Shown here: positions 18,387-27,445 of the stretch, one piece after another | How the letters are laid out: each line of letters opens with the position of its first letter | How positions within the stretch are numbered: the stretch's first letter is position 1 | Assembly (NCBI GenBank): GCA_040414485.1 | Contig: JBEDUK010000058.1 | Coordinates: 18,050 to 82,049, forward strand | Source: JBEDUK01 sp040414485 | Lineage (GTDB): Bacteria > Actinomycetota > UBA4738 | Length of the DNA stretch: 64,000 nt | Reading direction: 5' to 3' | Made by a program: the position numbers and the translations under genes | The notes under the pieces: model-generated | Told to the model about the DNA's origin: nothing | Seen by the model: the letters and a program-made list of their open reading frames with translations, nothing else | Database searches by the model: none

Positions 18387-19969
18387 GCGCCGACGTCGTG
18401 CCGGTTCGGCGTGCGCTCGTCGCCGTGGCGGACAAGGAGGGCCTTGCGGCGCTGGGCTCGCGGCTGGCGGCCGCCGGCGTCGAGATCGTGTCGACGGGGA
18501 ACACCGCCCGCGCGCTGTCGGACGCCGGCGTTCCGGTGACGGCCGTTGCGGACGTCACGGGATTCCCCGAGATGCTCGGCGGCCGGGTGAAGACGCTGCA
18601 CCCGGCGGTTCACGCCGGGATCCTGGCCGACAAGCGCGATCCGTCTCACCTCGAGCAACTGGCGGAGCAGGGGATCCTGCCATTCGACCTCGTGGTCGTG
18701 AACCTGTATCCGTTCCGCGAGACGCTGGCGTCCGGCGCGCCGGCACCGGAGGTGGTGGAGCAGATCGACATCGGAGGCCCGGCGATGGTTCGGGCCGCGG
18801 CCAAGAACTTCGAATCGGTGGCCGTCGTGGTGTCGCCGGCGCGGTACGAGTCGGTGGCGTTGTCGGTCGAGGTCTCCGGTGGGATGAGTCGGGCGCTTCG
18901 GCTGGATCTGGCGCGTGAGGCCTTCGCGCACACCGCGGCGTACGACGGCGCGATCGCGGACTGGATCGGGGACCTCGAAACGGGCCGCGACGAGGGTGCC
19001 GGGCCGTCGCTGCCGGGGCGGGTGCATCGTGCATTCGGGGCGGTCGCGTCGCTGCGCTACGGCGAGAACCCGCATCAGCGCGGGGGTTTGTACCGGTCGT
19101 CGGACGGGGACGAGGGTGGGCCGCTCGGGGGGGCCGAGGTCCTTCAGGGCAAGGAGATGTCGTTCAACAACTGGCTGGACGCGGAGGCGGCCCGGGCGCT
19201 GGTGTCGCTGTTCGATCCGTCACCTGAGGCGGACGGTCCCGCGGCCGTGATCGTCAAGCACAACAACCCGTGCGGCGTGGCGCTGGCCGGGTCGCTGGGC
19301 GAGGCGTATCGGCGCGCGTACGAATGCGACACGGTGTCCGCGTTCGGCGGGATCGTGGCGTTCAACGGCGAGGTCGATGAGGAAGCCGCGCTCGCGACGA
19401 AGGGCGTCTTCACCGAGGTGCTGATCGCGCCGGCGTTCACGGCGGGGGCGCTGGAGGCCTTCGCGGAGCGGCAGAACCTGCGCGTGGTCGGAGCCCCGCT
19501 GGCGGTGCAGGGAGGCTTGGAGGTTCGCCAGGTCGATGGAGGCGCGCTGGTGCAGGACCTTGACACGGTGACCGAGTCGCGCTCGGACATGCGCGTGACG
19601 GGGTCGCGCCCGCCCTCAGAGGACGAATGGCGTGACCTGCTGTTCGCGTGGCGGGTCGCGGCGAGGGTCAAGTCGAACGCGATCGTGCTGGCGCGCGGGG
19701 CGGCCACGGTGGGGATCGGCGCCGGGCAGATGAACCGGGTGATCTCGGTGGACATCGCGGCCCGACAGGCGGGGGAGAAGGCTCGCGGCGCCGTCATGGC
19801 ATCCGACGCGTTCTTCCCCTTCCGCGACGGCATCGATCGGGCGGCCGAGGCGGGCGTGACAGCGGTCATCCAGCCGGGCGGATCGATGCGGGACGACGAG
19901 GTCCTGGCCGCGGCCGAGGAGCACGGCATGGCGATGGTGCTGACCGGCCGCCGTCATTTTCGCCACTAG
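18383..19969 (+). CDS. purH: Bifunctional AICAR formyltransferase/IMP cyclohydrolase
   Basis: 528 aa; last two steps of IMP synthesis. N-terminal MGS-like cyclohydrolase domain (VSTGNTARAL, GGRVKTLHPAVHAGIL, VVNLYPF), then the formyltransferase domain with RYGENPHQ, KEMSFNNWLD, the KHNNPCGVA loop (catalytic Lys-His) and QPGGSMRDDE near the C-terminus. GTG 18383 overlaps the purN stop, giving the canonical start SADVVPVRRALVAVADK; the longer open frame upstream lies in purN. Confidence 0.95.
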   Translation: MSADVVPVRRALVAVADKEGLAALGSRLAAAGVEIVSTGNTARALSDAGVPVTAVADVTGFPEMLGGRVKTLHPAVHAGILADKRDPSHLEQLAEQGILPFDLVVVNLYPFRETLASGAPAPEVVEQIDIGGPAMVRAAAKNFESVAVVVSPARYESVALSVEVSGGMSRALRLDLAREAFAHTAAYDGAIADWIGDLETGRDEGAGPSLPGRVHRAFGAVASLRYGENPHQRGGLYRSSDGDEGGPLGGAEVLQGKEMSFNNWLDAEAARALVSLFDPSPEADGPAAVIVKHNNPCGVALAGSLGEAYRRAYECDTVSAFGGIVAFNGEVDEEAALATKGVFTEVLIAPAFTAGALEAFAERQNLRVVGAPLAVQGGLEVRQVDGGALVQDLDTVTESRSDMRVTGSRPPSEDEWRDLLFAWRVAARVKSNAIVLARGAATVGIGAGQMNRVISVDIAARQAGEKARGAVMASDAFFPFRDGIDRAAEAGVTAVIQPGGSMRDDEVLAAAEEHGMAMVLTGRRHFRH

Positions 19970-20024
19970 CCCACGGGCTGATCGCCGCCGCCCGACATCC
20001 TGCTCCATCGACCGTCGCCATATG

Positions 20025-20046
20025 TATGGCGTATGGCGGTATGGCG
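20025..20046 (+). repeat. Three direct TATGGCG repeats
   Basis: TATGGCG at 20025-20031, 20032-20038 and 20040-20046, in the gap between purH and folD and about 60 bases upstream of the TAGGAT hexamer. Could be a protein-binding site; no family match. Confidence 0.3.
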
Positions 20047-20106
20047 CCACCCGTGACGCGGGAATGTTGGCAGGCGCGCGCCGTCGTCCCGGGTGGCGGC
20101 CGCCGG

Positions 20107-20112
20107 TAGGAT
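20107..20112 (+). promoter_or_regulatory. -10 element for folD
   Basis: TAGGAT, 53 bases before the GTG of folD; the gene then has its own AAAGGAG ribosome site (20154-20159), so this would be a leadered mRNA. Confidence 0.4.
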
Positions 20113-20165
20113 TCGGCGGGCACACCTTCCAGGCATCCGACGCATCAGCGAGCAAAGGAGCAGCC

Positions 20166-21047
20166 GTGCCGGCCAGGATCATCGATGGGAAGGCCATCGC
20201 CGCGCAGGTCAGAGCCGAGGTTGCCGGGCGCGTCCAGGCGCTCGAGCCGAAGGGCGTCACGCCCGGACTGGCGTTCGTCCTGGTCGGTGACGACGAGCCC
20301 TCGAAGATCTACGTCGGCGGCAAGGCGAAGGCCTGCGCCGAAGTGGGCATGCACTCGGTCCGGCTCGACCTGCCTGCCGACGTCTCGCAGGAGGACCTGC
20401 TCGCGACGGTTCGGCGCCTCAACGACGATCCCGCCATCCACGGCATGATCGTGCAACTGCCGATCCCGCAGCACCTCTCGGTGCTGGCCGTCCACGAGAC
20501 GATCGCGCCGGAGAAGGACGTCGACGGCCTGACCCCGGTGGCCGTCGGCCGGATGGTCCGGGGTGACTGGGACCTCACCTATCTGCCCTGCACGCCGCTC
20601 GGGATCGTGGAGATGCTCGTCCGTTCGGACATCCCGATCGAACGGAAGGAGGTCGTGATCGTCGGTCGGGGCGACCTGGTGGGCAAGCCGCTCGCGATCA
20701 TGCTCATGCAGAAGAAGCCGAACGCGAACGCGACCGTCACGGTCGTCCACACCGGCACCGACGACGTCGCCGCCCACACCCGTCGCGCAGATATCGTCGT
20801 CGTTGCCGCCGGCCGGCCCGGCACCCTCACGGCTGACATGATCAAGCCCGGCGCGACCGTGATCGATGTCGCCGTCAATCGCCTGGACACCGGCAAGCTG
20901 GTCGGCGACGTCGCCTTCGACGAGGTCTCACAGGTGGCGGGCGCGATCACGCCCGTGCCGGGCGGCGTGGGCCCCATGACGATCGCCATGCTGCTCGCGA
21001 ACACCACGACGAGCGCCGAACGGTTCGCAGCGGGGGCCGGAAACTGA
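20166..21047 (+). CDS. folD: Methylenetetrahydrofolate dehydrogenase/cyclohydrolase
   Basis: 293 aa from GTG 20166. Interconverts 5,10-methylene-THF and 10-formyl-THF. Seen: SKIYVGGKAKACAEVG (catalytic Lys, with Tyr), MIVQLPIPQHL, PEKDVDGL, CTPLGIVEML, VVIVGRGDLVGKPLA (NADP site) and GAITPVPGGVGPMT. Standard length. Placed behind purNH, whose enzymes use 10-formyl-THF. Confidence 0.95.
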   Translation: MPARIIDGKAIAAQVRAEVAGRVQALEPKGVTPGLAFVLVGDDEPSKIYVGGKAKACAEVGMHSVRLDLPADVSQEDLLATVRRLNDDPAIHGMIVQLPIPQHLSVLAVHETIAPEKDVDGLTPVAVGRMVRGDWDLTYLPCTPLGIVEMLVRSDIPIERKEVVIVGRGDLVGKPLAIMLMQKKPNANATVTVVHTGTDDVAAHTRRADIVVVAAGRPGTLTADMIKPGATVIDVAVNRLDTGKLVGDVAFDEVSQVAGAITPVPGGVGPMTIAMLLANTTTSAERFAAGAGN

Positions 21048-21105
21048 GCAACACACCGGTGCGCCGTCCGCATCGGCGCGACTGCGCGTATCACAATCGA
21101 ACGAC

Positions 21106-22011
21106 ATGAGAACGCGGTGCCGGGTCATCACCCTCTGTTCGGCCATGGCGGGACTCGCGTCCGCCTGTCACGGCTCGCCGGCAGCCGCTCCGAGCGTCAC
21201 CGGGCCGCCCCCCACCGGACCGACGCCAGCCGGGGTGGTCGAAACGCCGACGGAGGCCCCCTCGCCGGTGCTGGGCGCTGACGGCGACGTCGCCGTGTAC
21301 CCATCGGGTGCAGTCTGGTTCTGTGTCCCGATCGGATACGACGTCAGCGGGGAGGCGCCGCCTCCATGCGATGAGGTTCGCGTCGTCGGCGTGGACGTCG
21401 CGCGCCTGCCGCGCCCTGCGAGATATCGGGACGGCACCCTGGAGAGTTACGCATACCTCACCGGAATCCTGCGCGACGGCACGCTCCATGTGACGAATCA
21501 AGGCGCCCCGGTCCCGGAGCCGAGCGGTCTCTTCCTGCAGACGCCGCCATGTGGGGCGCCGCCCGATGGCTGGGCGAAGAGCCCCACGAACGAAGCCGAC
21601 TGGCGAGCGGTTGGCGCCTACCGGCGACGGTTCCCTTCCGATGTGATCGACGACGCGCAGTTCACTCCCGCCCGCCGGACGCCGGTCATCACGCTCGCGT
21701 CGATCAACCCAGAGCGAACGAGCGCGCATCTGACGAAGGCGTATCCGCGGAAGCTCTGTGTCGTTCGGTCGCTCTACACCAGGACTCAGGTGTTCCAGGC
21801 ACGCAAGCAGCTCTCGTCCCTGCTGAGGTCCACGACGCCATACGAATTGCCCTACGTGTACTACGGCTGGGGGCCGACGATCACCGACGACGGGCAGCCG
21901 CACGTCGAGGTCGACGTTCTCTACGACACGCCGGCGCTCGAACATGCGATAGCACCTCAGCCCGCGGGGCTTGTGCAGGTGGTGCCCTGGCTGGCGCCGG
22001 TCACCTGGTGA
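21106..22011 (+). CDS. Putative lipoprotein, unknown
   Basis: 301 aa. N-terminus MRTRCRVITLCSAMAG followed by lipobox LASAC at about residues 17-21, then a Pro/Thr/Ala-rich linker (to about residue 55), as in surface lipoproteins. The remainder contains several cysteines that could form disulfides. No family recognised. CACAAT (21092-21097) is a weak possible -10. Confidence 0.6.
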   Translation: MRTRCRVITLCSAMAGLASACHGSPAAAPSVTGPPPTGPTPAGVVETPTEAPSPVLGADGDVAVYPSGAVWFCVPIGYDVSGEAPPPCDEVRVVGVDVARLPRPARYRDGTLESYAYLTGILRDGTLHVTNQGAPVPEPSGLFLQTPPCGAPPDGWAKSPTNEADWRAVGAYRRRFPSDVIDDAQFTPARRTPVITLASINPERTSAHLTKAYPRKLCVVRSLYTRTQVFQARKQLSSLLRSTTPYELPYVYYGWGPTITDDGQPHVEVDVLYDTPALEHAIAPQPAGLVQVVPWLAPVTW

Positions 22012-22071
22012 CGGCGACGCCGCTTCGTAACCCTACCTGACGATCTGGCGCCCCCCGTCCCCGGCCCGGCG

Positions 22072-22539
22072 CTAGTCCCAGTGCCAGTGCTCGATTCGCT
22101 CCAGTCGGCGCTGCCGAGCGAGCGATGACGCCTCGACCAGTTGCGTGAGGGTCTCCGGTTCGTTCAGCGCCTCAGCCAGGACGCCGGACAGGTCGCGCTG
22201 GGAGATGATCCCGACCACCTTGCCGTTGTCCACCACGGGCAGATGGCGAATCCAGTTGTCGGCCATCAGCTTGGCCGCCTCGCGGAGCGACGTCCCAGGG
22301 CTCACCGTCGTGAGGTCCTTCGACATGACCTCCGCGACGGAGGCGCTCTCCAGCGCGACGCCGGTCGCCGCCGCGCGCAGGATGTCCCGCTCCGTGATGA
22401 TCCCGATGAGGTCGCCGCCCTCGTCGATCACGAGCAGCGAACCGGTCTGCTGCTTCCACATCTTCCGCGCCGCCTCGGCCAGCGCGTCGCCTGCCGAATC
22501 CGTGACGGTGGCCTCGGTCATCACCTCGGAGACCTTCAT
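22072..22539 (-). CDS. Tandem CBS-domain protein
   Basis: 155 aa made of two CBS motifs (MKVSEVMTEATV...LIGIITERDIL and VAEVMSKDLTTV...VVGIISQRDLS) and a short charged tail. Such pairs bind adenosyl nucleotides and sense energy state. Its ATG overlaps the stop of the citrate synthase gene (ATGA), which suggests co-translation and possibly regulation of that enzyme or of central metabolism (inference). Confidence 0.88.
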   Translation of the reverse strand: MKVSEVMTEATVTDSAGDALAEAARKMWKQQTGSLLVIDEGGDLIGIITERDILRAAATGVALESASVAEVMSKDLTTVSPGTSLREAAKLMADNWIRHLPVVDNGKVVGIISQRDLSGVLAEALNEPETLTQLVEASSLARQRRLERIEHWHWD

Positions 22540-23717
22540 CCGGCCACCTCCCGGCGCTCACCGGAAGCCGAGGCCGAACCCGAGCCCGAGCCGCCGGCCG
22601 CCGGCCGATCGTCGACCGGCACCCAGACCTGGTCACGCGGCCCGATGTACTCCGAGTCCGGCCGGATCAACCGGTTGTCCGCGTACTGCTCGCGGATGTG
22701 CGCGGTCCACCCACCCGCGCGCGCGGCGGCGAACATCGGAGTGAACAGGTCCGTGGCGAGCCCCAGGTCGTGGAGCAGCGACGCCGCGAAGAAGTCGACG
22801 TTCGGGTACAGGCCCTTTTCGTCCAGAACGACCCGCTGGACCTCCTCGGAGATGTCGAACCAGCGCGTGTCGCCGGCATGCTGGGCGAGCTCCCGGGCCA
22901 GGTCCCGAAGGATCAGTGCGCGCGGGTCCCAGGTCTTGTAGACGCGATGCCCGAACCCCATGACGCGCTCGCGCCGTGCGAACAGGTCCTTGATGTACTG
23001 CTCGGCCTTCTCGGGCTCGCCGATGTCCTCGAGCATCCGCATCGCCTGCTCGTTCGCCCCTCCGTGCAGCGGGCCCTTCAGCGCGGCGATGGCCGCCACC
23101 ACGGCCGAATGCATGTCCGACAGCGTCGACGCGACGATCCTCGCGGTGAACGTGGAGGCGTTCATCGTGTGGTCCGCGTACAGGATGAACGCCACGTCGA
23201 AGGCCATGGCGGCCTCCTGCGAGGGCTCCTCGCCCGAGAGCATGTAGAGGAAATTCGCCGCGTGGGGCAGTTTCGGGTCCGGCGGGACGACCTCCAAACC
23301 GCTCCGGATCCGGTCGTAGTACGCGATGAACATGGGGATCCGGCTGGTCAGCCGGATCGCCTTGCGGTAGTTCGCGTCGGCGGAGTTGTCCCACCCGTCC
23401 GGGTCGTACGCGGACGCGGCGGAGACCGTCGTTCGAAGCATGGACATGGGCGAGGTCTGCTCCGCGAGCGTCGGCATCAGGTCCACGATGAAGCCGCTCG
23501 TCTCGCGCTCCAGCGCGATGCGCTCGGTGATCTCCTCCAGCTCGTCCCGGTCGGGGAGGCGAAGGTTCTGGAGCAGGAAGAAGGTCTCTTCGAACGACGA
23601 ATGCTCCGCGAGATCGTCGATCGAATAGCCGGCGTACCAGAGCTTGCCCGTCGCACCGTCGATATCGGAGATGCGCGTCTCTGCGGCGATGATGTCCTGC
23701 AGGCCCTTCAGCGGCAT
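22536..23717 (-). CDS. gltA: Citrate synthase
   Basis: 393 aa from ATG 23717 (MPLKGLQDIIAAETRIS). Condenses acetyl-CoA and oxaloacetate. Catalytic residues are visible: His in LKGPLHGGANE, His in GFGHRVYK, Asp in YPNVDFFAAS. The short form (under 400 aa) resembles Gram-positive/2-methylcitrate-type enzymes, so 2-methylcitrate synthase activity cannot be excluded. A Gly/Ser-rich tail of about 20 residues (GGSGSGSASASGERR) extends the C-terminus. TATACT on the minus strand (23751-23746) is a good -10. Confidence 0.9.
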   Translation of the reverse strand: MPLKGLQDIIAAETRISDIDGATGKLWYAGYSIDDLAEHSSFEETFFLLQNLRLPDRDELEEITERIALERETSGFIVDLMPTLAEQTSPMSMLRTTVSAASAYDPDGWDNSADANYRKAIRLTSRIPMFIAYYDRIRSGLEVVPPDPKLPHAANFLYMLSGEEPSQEAAMAFDVAFILYADHTMNASTFTARIVASTLSDMHSAVVAAIAALKGPLHGGANEQAMRMLEDIGEPEKAEQYIKDLFARRERVMGFGHRVYKTWDPRALILRDLARELAQHAGDTRWFDISEEVQRVVLDEKGLYPNVDFFAASLLHDLGLATDLFTPMFAAARAGGWTAHIREQYADNRLIRPDSEYIGPRDQVWVPVDDRPAAGGSGSGSASASGERREVAG

Positions 23718-23745
23718 CGGCGTCTCCAATCGTCGAACCCTGGCG

Positions 23746-23804
23746 AGTATACGCAGGGGTAGGTTTTGGGCCGTTCGGGCCCAGGCGACGGGACGGCTAG
23801 CATC
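23746..23804. promoter_or_regulatory. Divergent promoters between citrate synthase and icd
   Basis: Minus-strand TATACT at 23751-23746 for citrate synthase and plus-strand TAGCAT at 23799-23804 for the dehydrogenase gene. About 135 bases separate the two start codons. Confidence 0.45.
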
Positions 23805-23851
23805 TGGTGAACATCCCGGCAGGACATCCAGACCGAAGGAGTCGACCGAAA

Positions 23852-24940
23852 ATGACCACCCACCGCGTCACCTTCATCCCCGGCGACGGCGTCGGGCCCG
23901 AACTGTCCGAGGCCACCAGGAGGGTCCTGGAAGCCACGGGCGTCGGGTTCGAATGGGACGTTCAGGATGCCGGCGCCGACGTGATGGAGAAGTACGGAAC
24001 CCCGCTGCCCGAGCCGGTCCTGGAGTCCATCCGGGCGAACGGCGTGGCCATCAAGGGCCCCATCACCACCCCCGTCGGGTCGGGTTTTCGCAGCGTCAAC
24101 GTGGCCCTCCGGAAGGAACTCGACCTGTTCGCCTGTCTTCGGCCCTGCAAGACCTACAAGGGCGTCCGTTCGCGCTACGAGGACGTCGACGTCGTCATCG
24201 TTCGGGAGAACACCGAGGACCTGTACGCGGGGATCGAGTTCGAACAGGGCCAGCCGGACACGAAAGAGCTGATCGAGTTCGTGTCGAGGATGTCCGGCAA
24301 GCCGATCCGCGAGGACTCGGGGGTCTCGATCAAGCCGATCAGCGTGACCGGGACCCGCCGGATCGTGCGGTACGCATTCGAGTACGCGCGCTCCCGCGGC
24401 CGTCACAAGGTGACCGCCGTGCACAAGGCGAACATCATGAAGTTCTCCGACGGCCTGTTCCTGCAGACTGCCGGGGAGGTGGCCGGGGAGTACCCGGACA
24501 TCGCCTTCGAGGACCGCATCGTGGACAACCTCTGCATGCAGCTCGTGCAGCGGCCGGAGGAGTACGACGTGCTGGTCCTGCCGAACCTCTACGGCGACAT
24601 CGTGAGCGACCTTTGCGCCGGCCTGGTCGGCGGCTTGGGCGTGGCGCCGGGGGCGAATATCGGCGACCACGCCGCCGTGTTCGAGGCCACGCACGGCAGC
24701 GCGCCCAAGTACACGGGCCAGAACAAGGTCAATCCGATGGCGCTCATGCTCTCGGGGGTGCTGATGCTGCGGCACCTGGACGAGATCGACGCTGCGGACC
24801 GGCTGGAGGCGGCCATCGCGGCCGTGATCGAGGAGGGCGCGAGCGTCACCTACGACATGAAGCCCACGCGTGACGATCCCACCGCGGTGGGGACCAGCCA
24901 GGTCGCGGACGCGGTGATCGCCAAGCTCGGAGCCGCCTGA
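23852..24940 (+). CDS. icd: NAD-type isocitrate dehydrogenase (isocitrate/isopropylmalate family)
   Basis: 362 aa. Start ATG 23852 gives MTTHRVTFIPGDGVGPE. Substrate phosphate/serine loop GPITTPVGSGFRSVNVALRK, VVIVRENTEDLYAG, Lys in VTAVHKANIMKFSDGLF, LPNLYGDIVSDLCAG and the NAD site EATHGSAPKYTG. The RENTEDLYAGIE and TPVGSGFRS patterns fit NAD-dependent isocitrate dehydrogenase better than LeuB. Oxidises isocitrate to 2-oxoglutarate. Divergent from citrate synthase. Confidence 0.85.
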   Translation: MTTHRVTFIPGDGVGPELSEATRRVLEATGVGFEWDVQDAGADVMEKYGTPLPEPVLESIRANGVAIKGPITTPVGSGFRSVNVALRKELDLFACLRPCKTYKGVRSRYEDVDVVIVRENTEDLYAGIEFEQGQPDTKELIEFVSRMSGKPIREDSGVSIKPISVTGTRRIVRYAFEYARSRGRHKVTAVHKANIMKFSDGLFLQTAGEVAGEYPDIAFEDRIVDNLCMQLVQRPEEYDVLVLPNLYGDIVSDLCAGLVGGLGVAPGANIGDHAAVFEATHGSAPKYTGQNKVNPMALMLSGVLMLRHLDEIDAADRLEAAIAAVIEEGASVTYDMKPTRDDPTAVGTSQVADAVIAKLGAA

Positions 24941-25001
24941 GGCGAGCCTTCGCCCAACGAATGACTCAAGGCGCGGGGACCTGCGTCCGAAGTTCACTGG
25001 G

Positions 25002-26087
25002 ATGGTTGATATCGAAGAGCTGTTGCGGCAGCTCGTCTCGGTGGATGGTTCGGACCTGCATCTGAAGGTGGGTTCTCCGCCGATGGTTCGCGTGGACGGC
25101 GCGCTGCGCCGTGTCGGCGAGTCGCCGCTGTCACCGGAGGAGACCGGTGGGCTCGCCGGGTTCATCATGCCGCCGGAGCGGCGCGCCCACATGCTCGAGC
25201 AGCGCGAGGCGGACTTCGCCTATTCGCTTCCTGGCGTGGGCCGGTTCCGCTGCAACGTCTTCCGCCAGCGGGGGTCGGCGAGCATCGTCATGCGGCGGGT
25301 CCGGATCGGCAGCCCGTCGTTCGAGGACCTCGGCCTTCCCGACGCCGTGCGCGGGCTGTCCGAGCTTCCGCGTGGGCTGATCCTGGTCACGGGACCGACG
25401 GGCTCCGGGAAGACGACGACGCTGGCATGCATGATCGACCACATCAACACGACCAAGCCGGTGCACATCCTCACGATCGAGGACCCGATCGAGGTCCTGC
25501 ATCCGGACCGCGTGGCCTCGGTGAACCAGCGCGAGGTGGGCGTGGACACGGAGAACTACATCGTGGCGATGCGCGCCGCCATGCGCGAGGACCCCGACGT
25601 CATCCTGATCGGTGAGATGCGAGACCAGGAGACGGTCTCCGCGGCGCTGGCCGCCGCCGAGACGGGCCACCTGGTCCTGTCGACCCTGCACACGATCGAC
25701 GCCACGGAGACGATCAACCGCATCGTGGACTTCTTCCCGCCGTACCAGCAGCACCAGATCCGGGTGACCCTCGCCGGCGCGCTGCGCGGCGTGATCTGCC
25801 AGCGCCTCGTCCTCCGCTCGAGCGGCGGCCGGGTCCCCGCGATGGAGGTCATGATCTCGAACGGCCGCATCGCGGAGCGCATCCTCAACCCGGACGCGAT
25901 GGGTGAGATCAGCCAGATCATCGCCCAGGGCTCGTACTACGGGATGCAGACGTTCGACCAGTCGCTGCTCGGCCTGGTCAAGCAGGGGGTCATCTCGATC
26001 CCCGACGCGATGGAGGCGGCGTCCAAGCCGCACGACTTCAGCCTCATGCTCGAACAGGCCGGCCTGCGGGCCGTCAACGTCGCCTGA
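25002..26087 (+). CDS. pilT: PilT-like twitching/secretion ATPase
   Basis: 361 aa hexameric retraction-type ATPase. N-terminal SDLHLKVGSPPMVRVDG, Walker A GPTGSGKTTT (131-140), Asp box TIEDPIEV, Walker B DPDVILIGEMRD, His box STLHTIDA and the C-terminal arm. No pilin, PilB, PilC or PilM-Q gene lies in this window, so either the partner genes are elsewhere or the protein serves another secretion or motility role. It sits between two TCA genes. Confidence 0.88.
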   Translation: MVDIEELLRQLVSVDGSDLHLKVGSPPMVRVDGALRRVGESPLSPEETGGLAGFIMPPERRAHMLEQREADFAYSLPGVGRFRCNVFRQRGSASIVMRRVRIGSPSFEDLGLPDAVRGLSELPRGLILVTGPTGSGKTTTLACMIDHINTTKPVHILTIEDPIEVLHPDRVASVNQREVGVDTENYIVAMRAAMREDPDVILIGEMRDQETVSAALAAAETGHLVLSTLHTIDATETINRIVDFFPPYQQHQIRVTLAGALRGVICQRLVLRSSGGRVPAMEVMISNGRIAERILNPDAMGEISQIIAQGSYYGMQTFDQSLLGLVKQGVISIPDAMEAASKPHDFSLMLEQAGLRAVNVA

Positions 26088-26113
26088 CCTCACTCCTGCC
26101 TCCCCGGCTTCCG

Positions 26114-26119
26114 TAGGAT
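26114..26119 (+). promoter_or_regulatory. -10 element for mdh
   Basis: TAGGAT, 40 bases before the ATG of mdh; an AAAGGG at 26145-26150 may serve as ribosome site. Confidence 0.35.
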
Positions 26120-26159
26120 TGCCGCGCTTGGTTCGGCGCGAGTGAAAGGGCGTGAAGCC

Positions 26160-27092
26160 ATGCGGGTGACGGTTGTGGGGAGCGGGTTCGTCGGCGCGAC
26201 GACCGCGATGCGGGTGGTGCAGAAGGGGATCGCCGACGACGTCGTGATGATCGACATCGTCGAGGGGCTTCCGCAGGGACTGGCCCTGGACATGCGCGAG
26301 TCGTCCCCGGTCGAGGGCTTCGAGCCGAACGTCCGCGGGACGAACGACTACGCGGACACGGCCGGATCGGACGTCGTGGTCATCACCGCCGGCCTGCCGC
26401 GGCAGCCGGGCATGAGCCGCATGGATCTCCTGGACAAGAACGCGGGCATCATGCGCTCGGTGGTGGGCAGCGTCGTGCAGCACTCGCCCGAGTCGATCCT
26501 GATCATCGTGTCGAACCCGCTGGACGAGATGACCTACCTGGCCGCGGAGCTTTCGGGCTTCCCGCGCCAGCGGGTGATGGGAATGGCCGGCGTGCTGGAT
26601 TCGGCGCGCCTCCGGTATTTCATCGCGGACCGCCTCGGGGTCTCACCGACGACCGTCGAGGCGATGACGCTCGGTTCGCACGGCGATGCGATGGTGCCGT
26701 TGCCGCGGCAGGCGCGGGTCGGCGGTGAGCCATTGGTCAACCTGGTTGACGAATCCACCCTTGAGGATCTGTACAAGCGCACACGCGACGGGGGAGCGGA
26801 GATCGTGGCTCTGCTGAAGAAGGGTTCGGCCTACTACGCGCCGAGCGCCTCGGTGGCGCAGATGGTCAACGCCATCGCGGGCGACAAGAACGAGGTGCTT
26901 CCCGTGTGCGCGTGGTGCACCGGCCAGTACGGGATCTCCGACGTCTACGTCGGCGTCCCAGCCCGCCTCGGCCGAGGGGGAGTGGAGGAGATCGTGGAGC
27001 TCGACCTGAACGACGACGAACTGACCGCGCTCCGCGCCGCCGCCGACGGCATTCGGACGAAGTGCGCGGACCTGGCGAAGCTGTCGTCGTGA
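26160..27092 (+). CDS. mdh: Malate dehydrogenase
   Basis: 310 aa, LDH-like malate dehydrogenase. NAD fold VTVVGSGFVGATTA with Asp in VVMIDIVEG, substrate arginines in AGLPRQPGMSR, VSNPLDEMTYLA, and catalytic His in LGSHGDAMVPL. ATG 26160 is preferred over GTG 26142 because the family starts directly before the Rossmann strand. Overlaps the cupin gene as GTGA. Confidence 0.92.
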   Translation: MRVTVVGSGFVGATTAMRVVQKGIADDVVMIDIVEGLPQGLALDMRESSPVEGFEPNVRGTNDYADTAGSDVVVITAGLPRQPGMSRMDLLDKNAGIMRSVVGSVVQHSPESILIIVSNPLDEMTYLAAELSGFPRQRVMGMAGVLDSARLRYFIADRLGVSPTTVEAMTLGSHGDAMVPLPRQARVGGEPLVNLVDESTLEDLYKRTRDGGAEIVALLKKGSAYYAPSASVAQMVNAIAGDKNEVLPVCAWCTGQYGISDVYVGVPARLGRGGVEEIVELDLNDDELTALRAAADGIRTKCADLAKLSS

Positions 27093-27418
27093 CGGGGCGC
27101 GTATCGCTTACGGACGTCGCCGCCGGGATCGGCGAACCCTGGCAGCCCGTGGACGTCGCCACGGTCAACGATGCCGTGGTTCGGATGGCGCGGCTCCACG
27201 GCGAGTTCCCGTGGCATCGCCACGAGGAGGACGAGCTGTTCCTGTGCTGGGAGGGAACGTTCCGGATCGAACTGCGTGAAGGCGGCGTCGACGCGGTCGC
27301 GCTGCGCCCAGGCGAGTTGTTCGTGGTGCCGGCAGGGGTCGAGCACCGCCCGGTCGCCGATGTGCCGGCCGTGACGCTGATGCTCGAGCGGCCCGAGACG
27401 AAGCAATACGGGAACTGA
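27089..27418 (+). CDS. Small cupin-domain protein
   Basis: 109 aa from GTG 27089, which overlaps the mdh stop. Single cupin barrel with metal-binding motif 1 FPWHRHEEDELFLCWEG (two His, Glu) and motif 2 GELFVVPAGVEHRP. Related small cupins are often isomerases or dioxygenase-like, but the substrate cannot be inferred. Translational coupling suggests co-expression with mdh. Confidence 0.82.
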   Translation: MTGRVSLTDVAAGIGEPWQPVDVATVNDAVVRMARLHGEFPWHRHEEDELFLCWEGTFRIELREGGVDAVALRPGELFVVPAGVEHRPVADVPAVTLMLERPETKQYGN

Positions 27419-27445
27419 AAACGCGGATCGCTGGAGAACCTGCCC

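Noticed and set aside
22145..24873. Several plus-strand frames through the CBS and citrate synthase genes
   Set aside because: Shadows of the minus-strand genes, whose catalytic motifs and ATGA overlap are clear.
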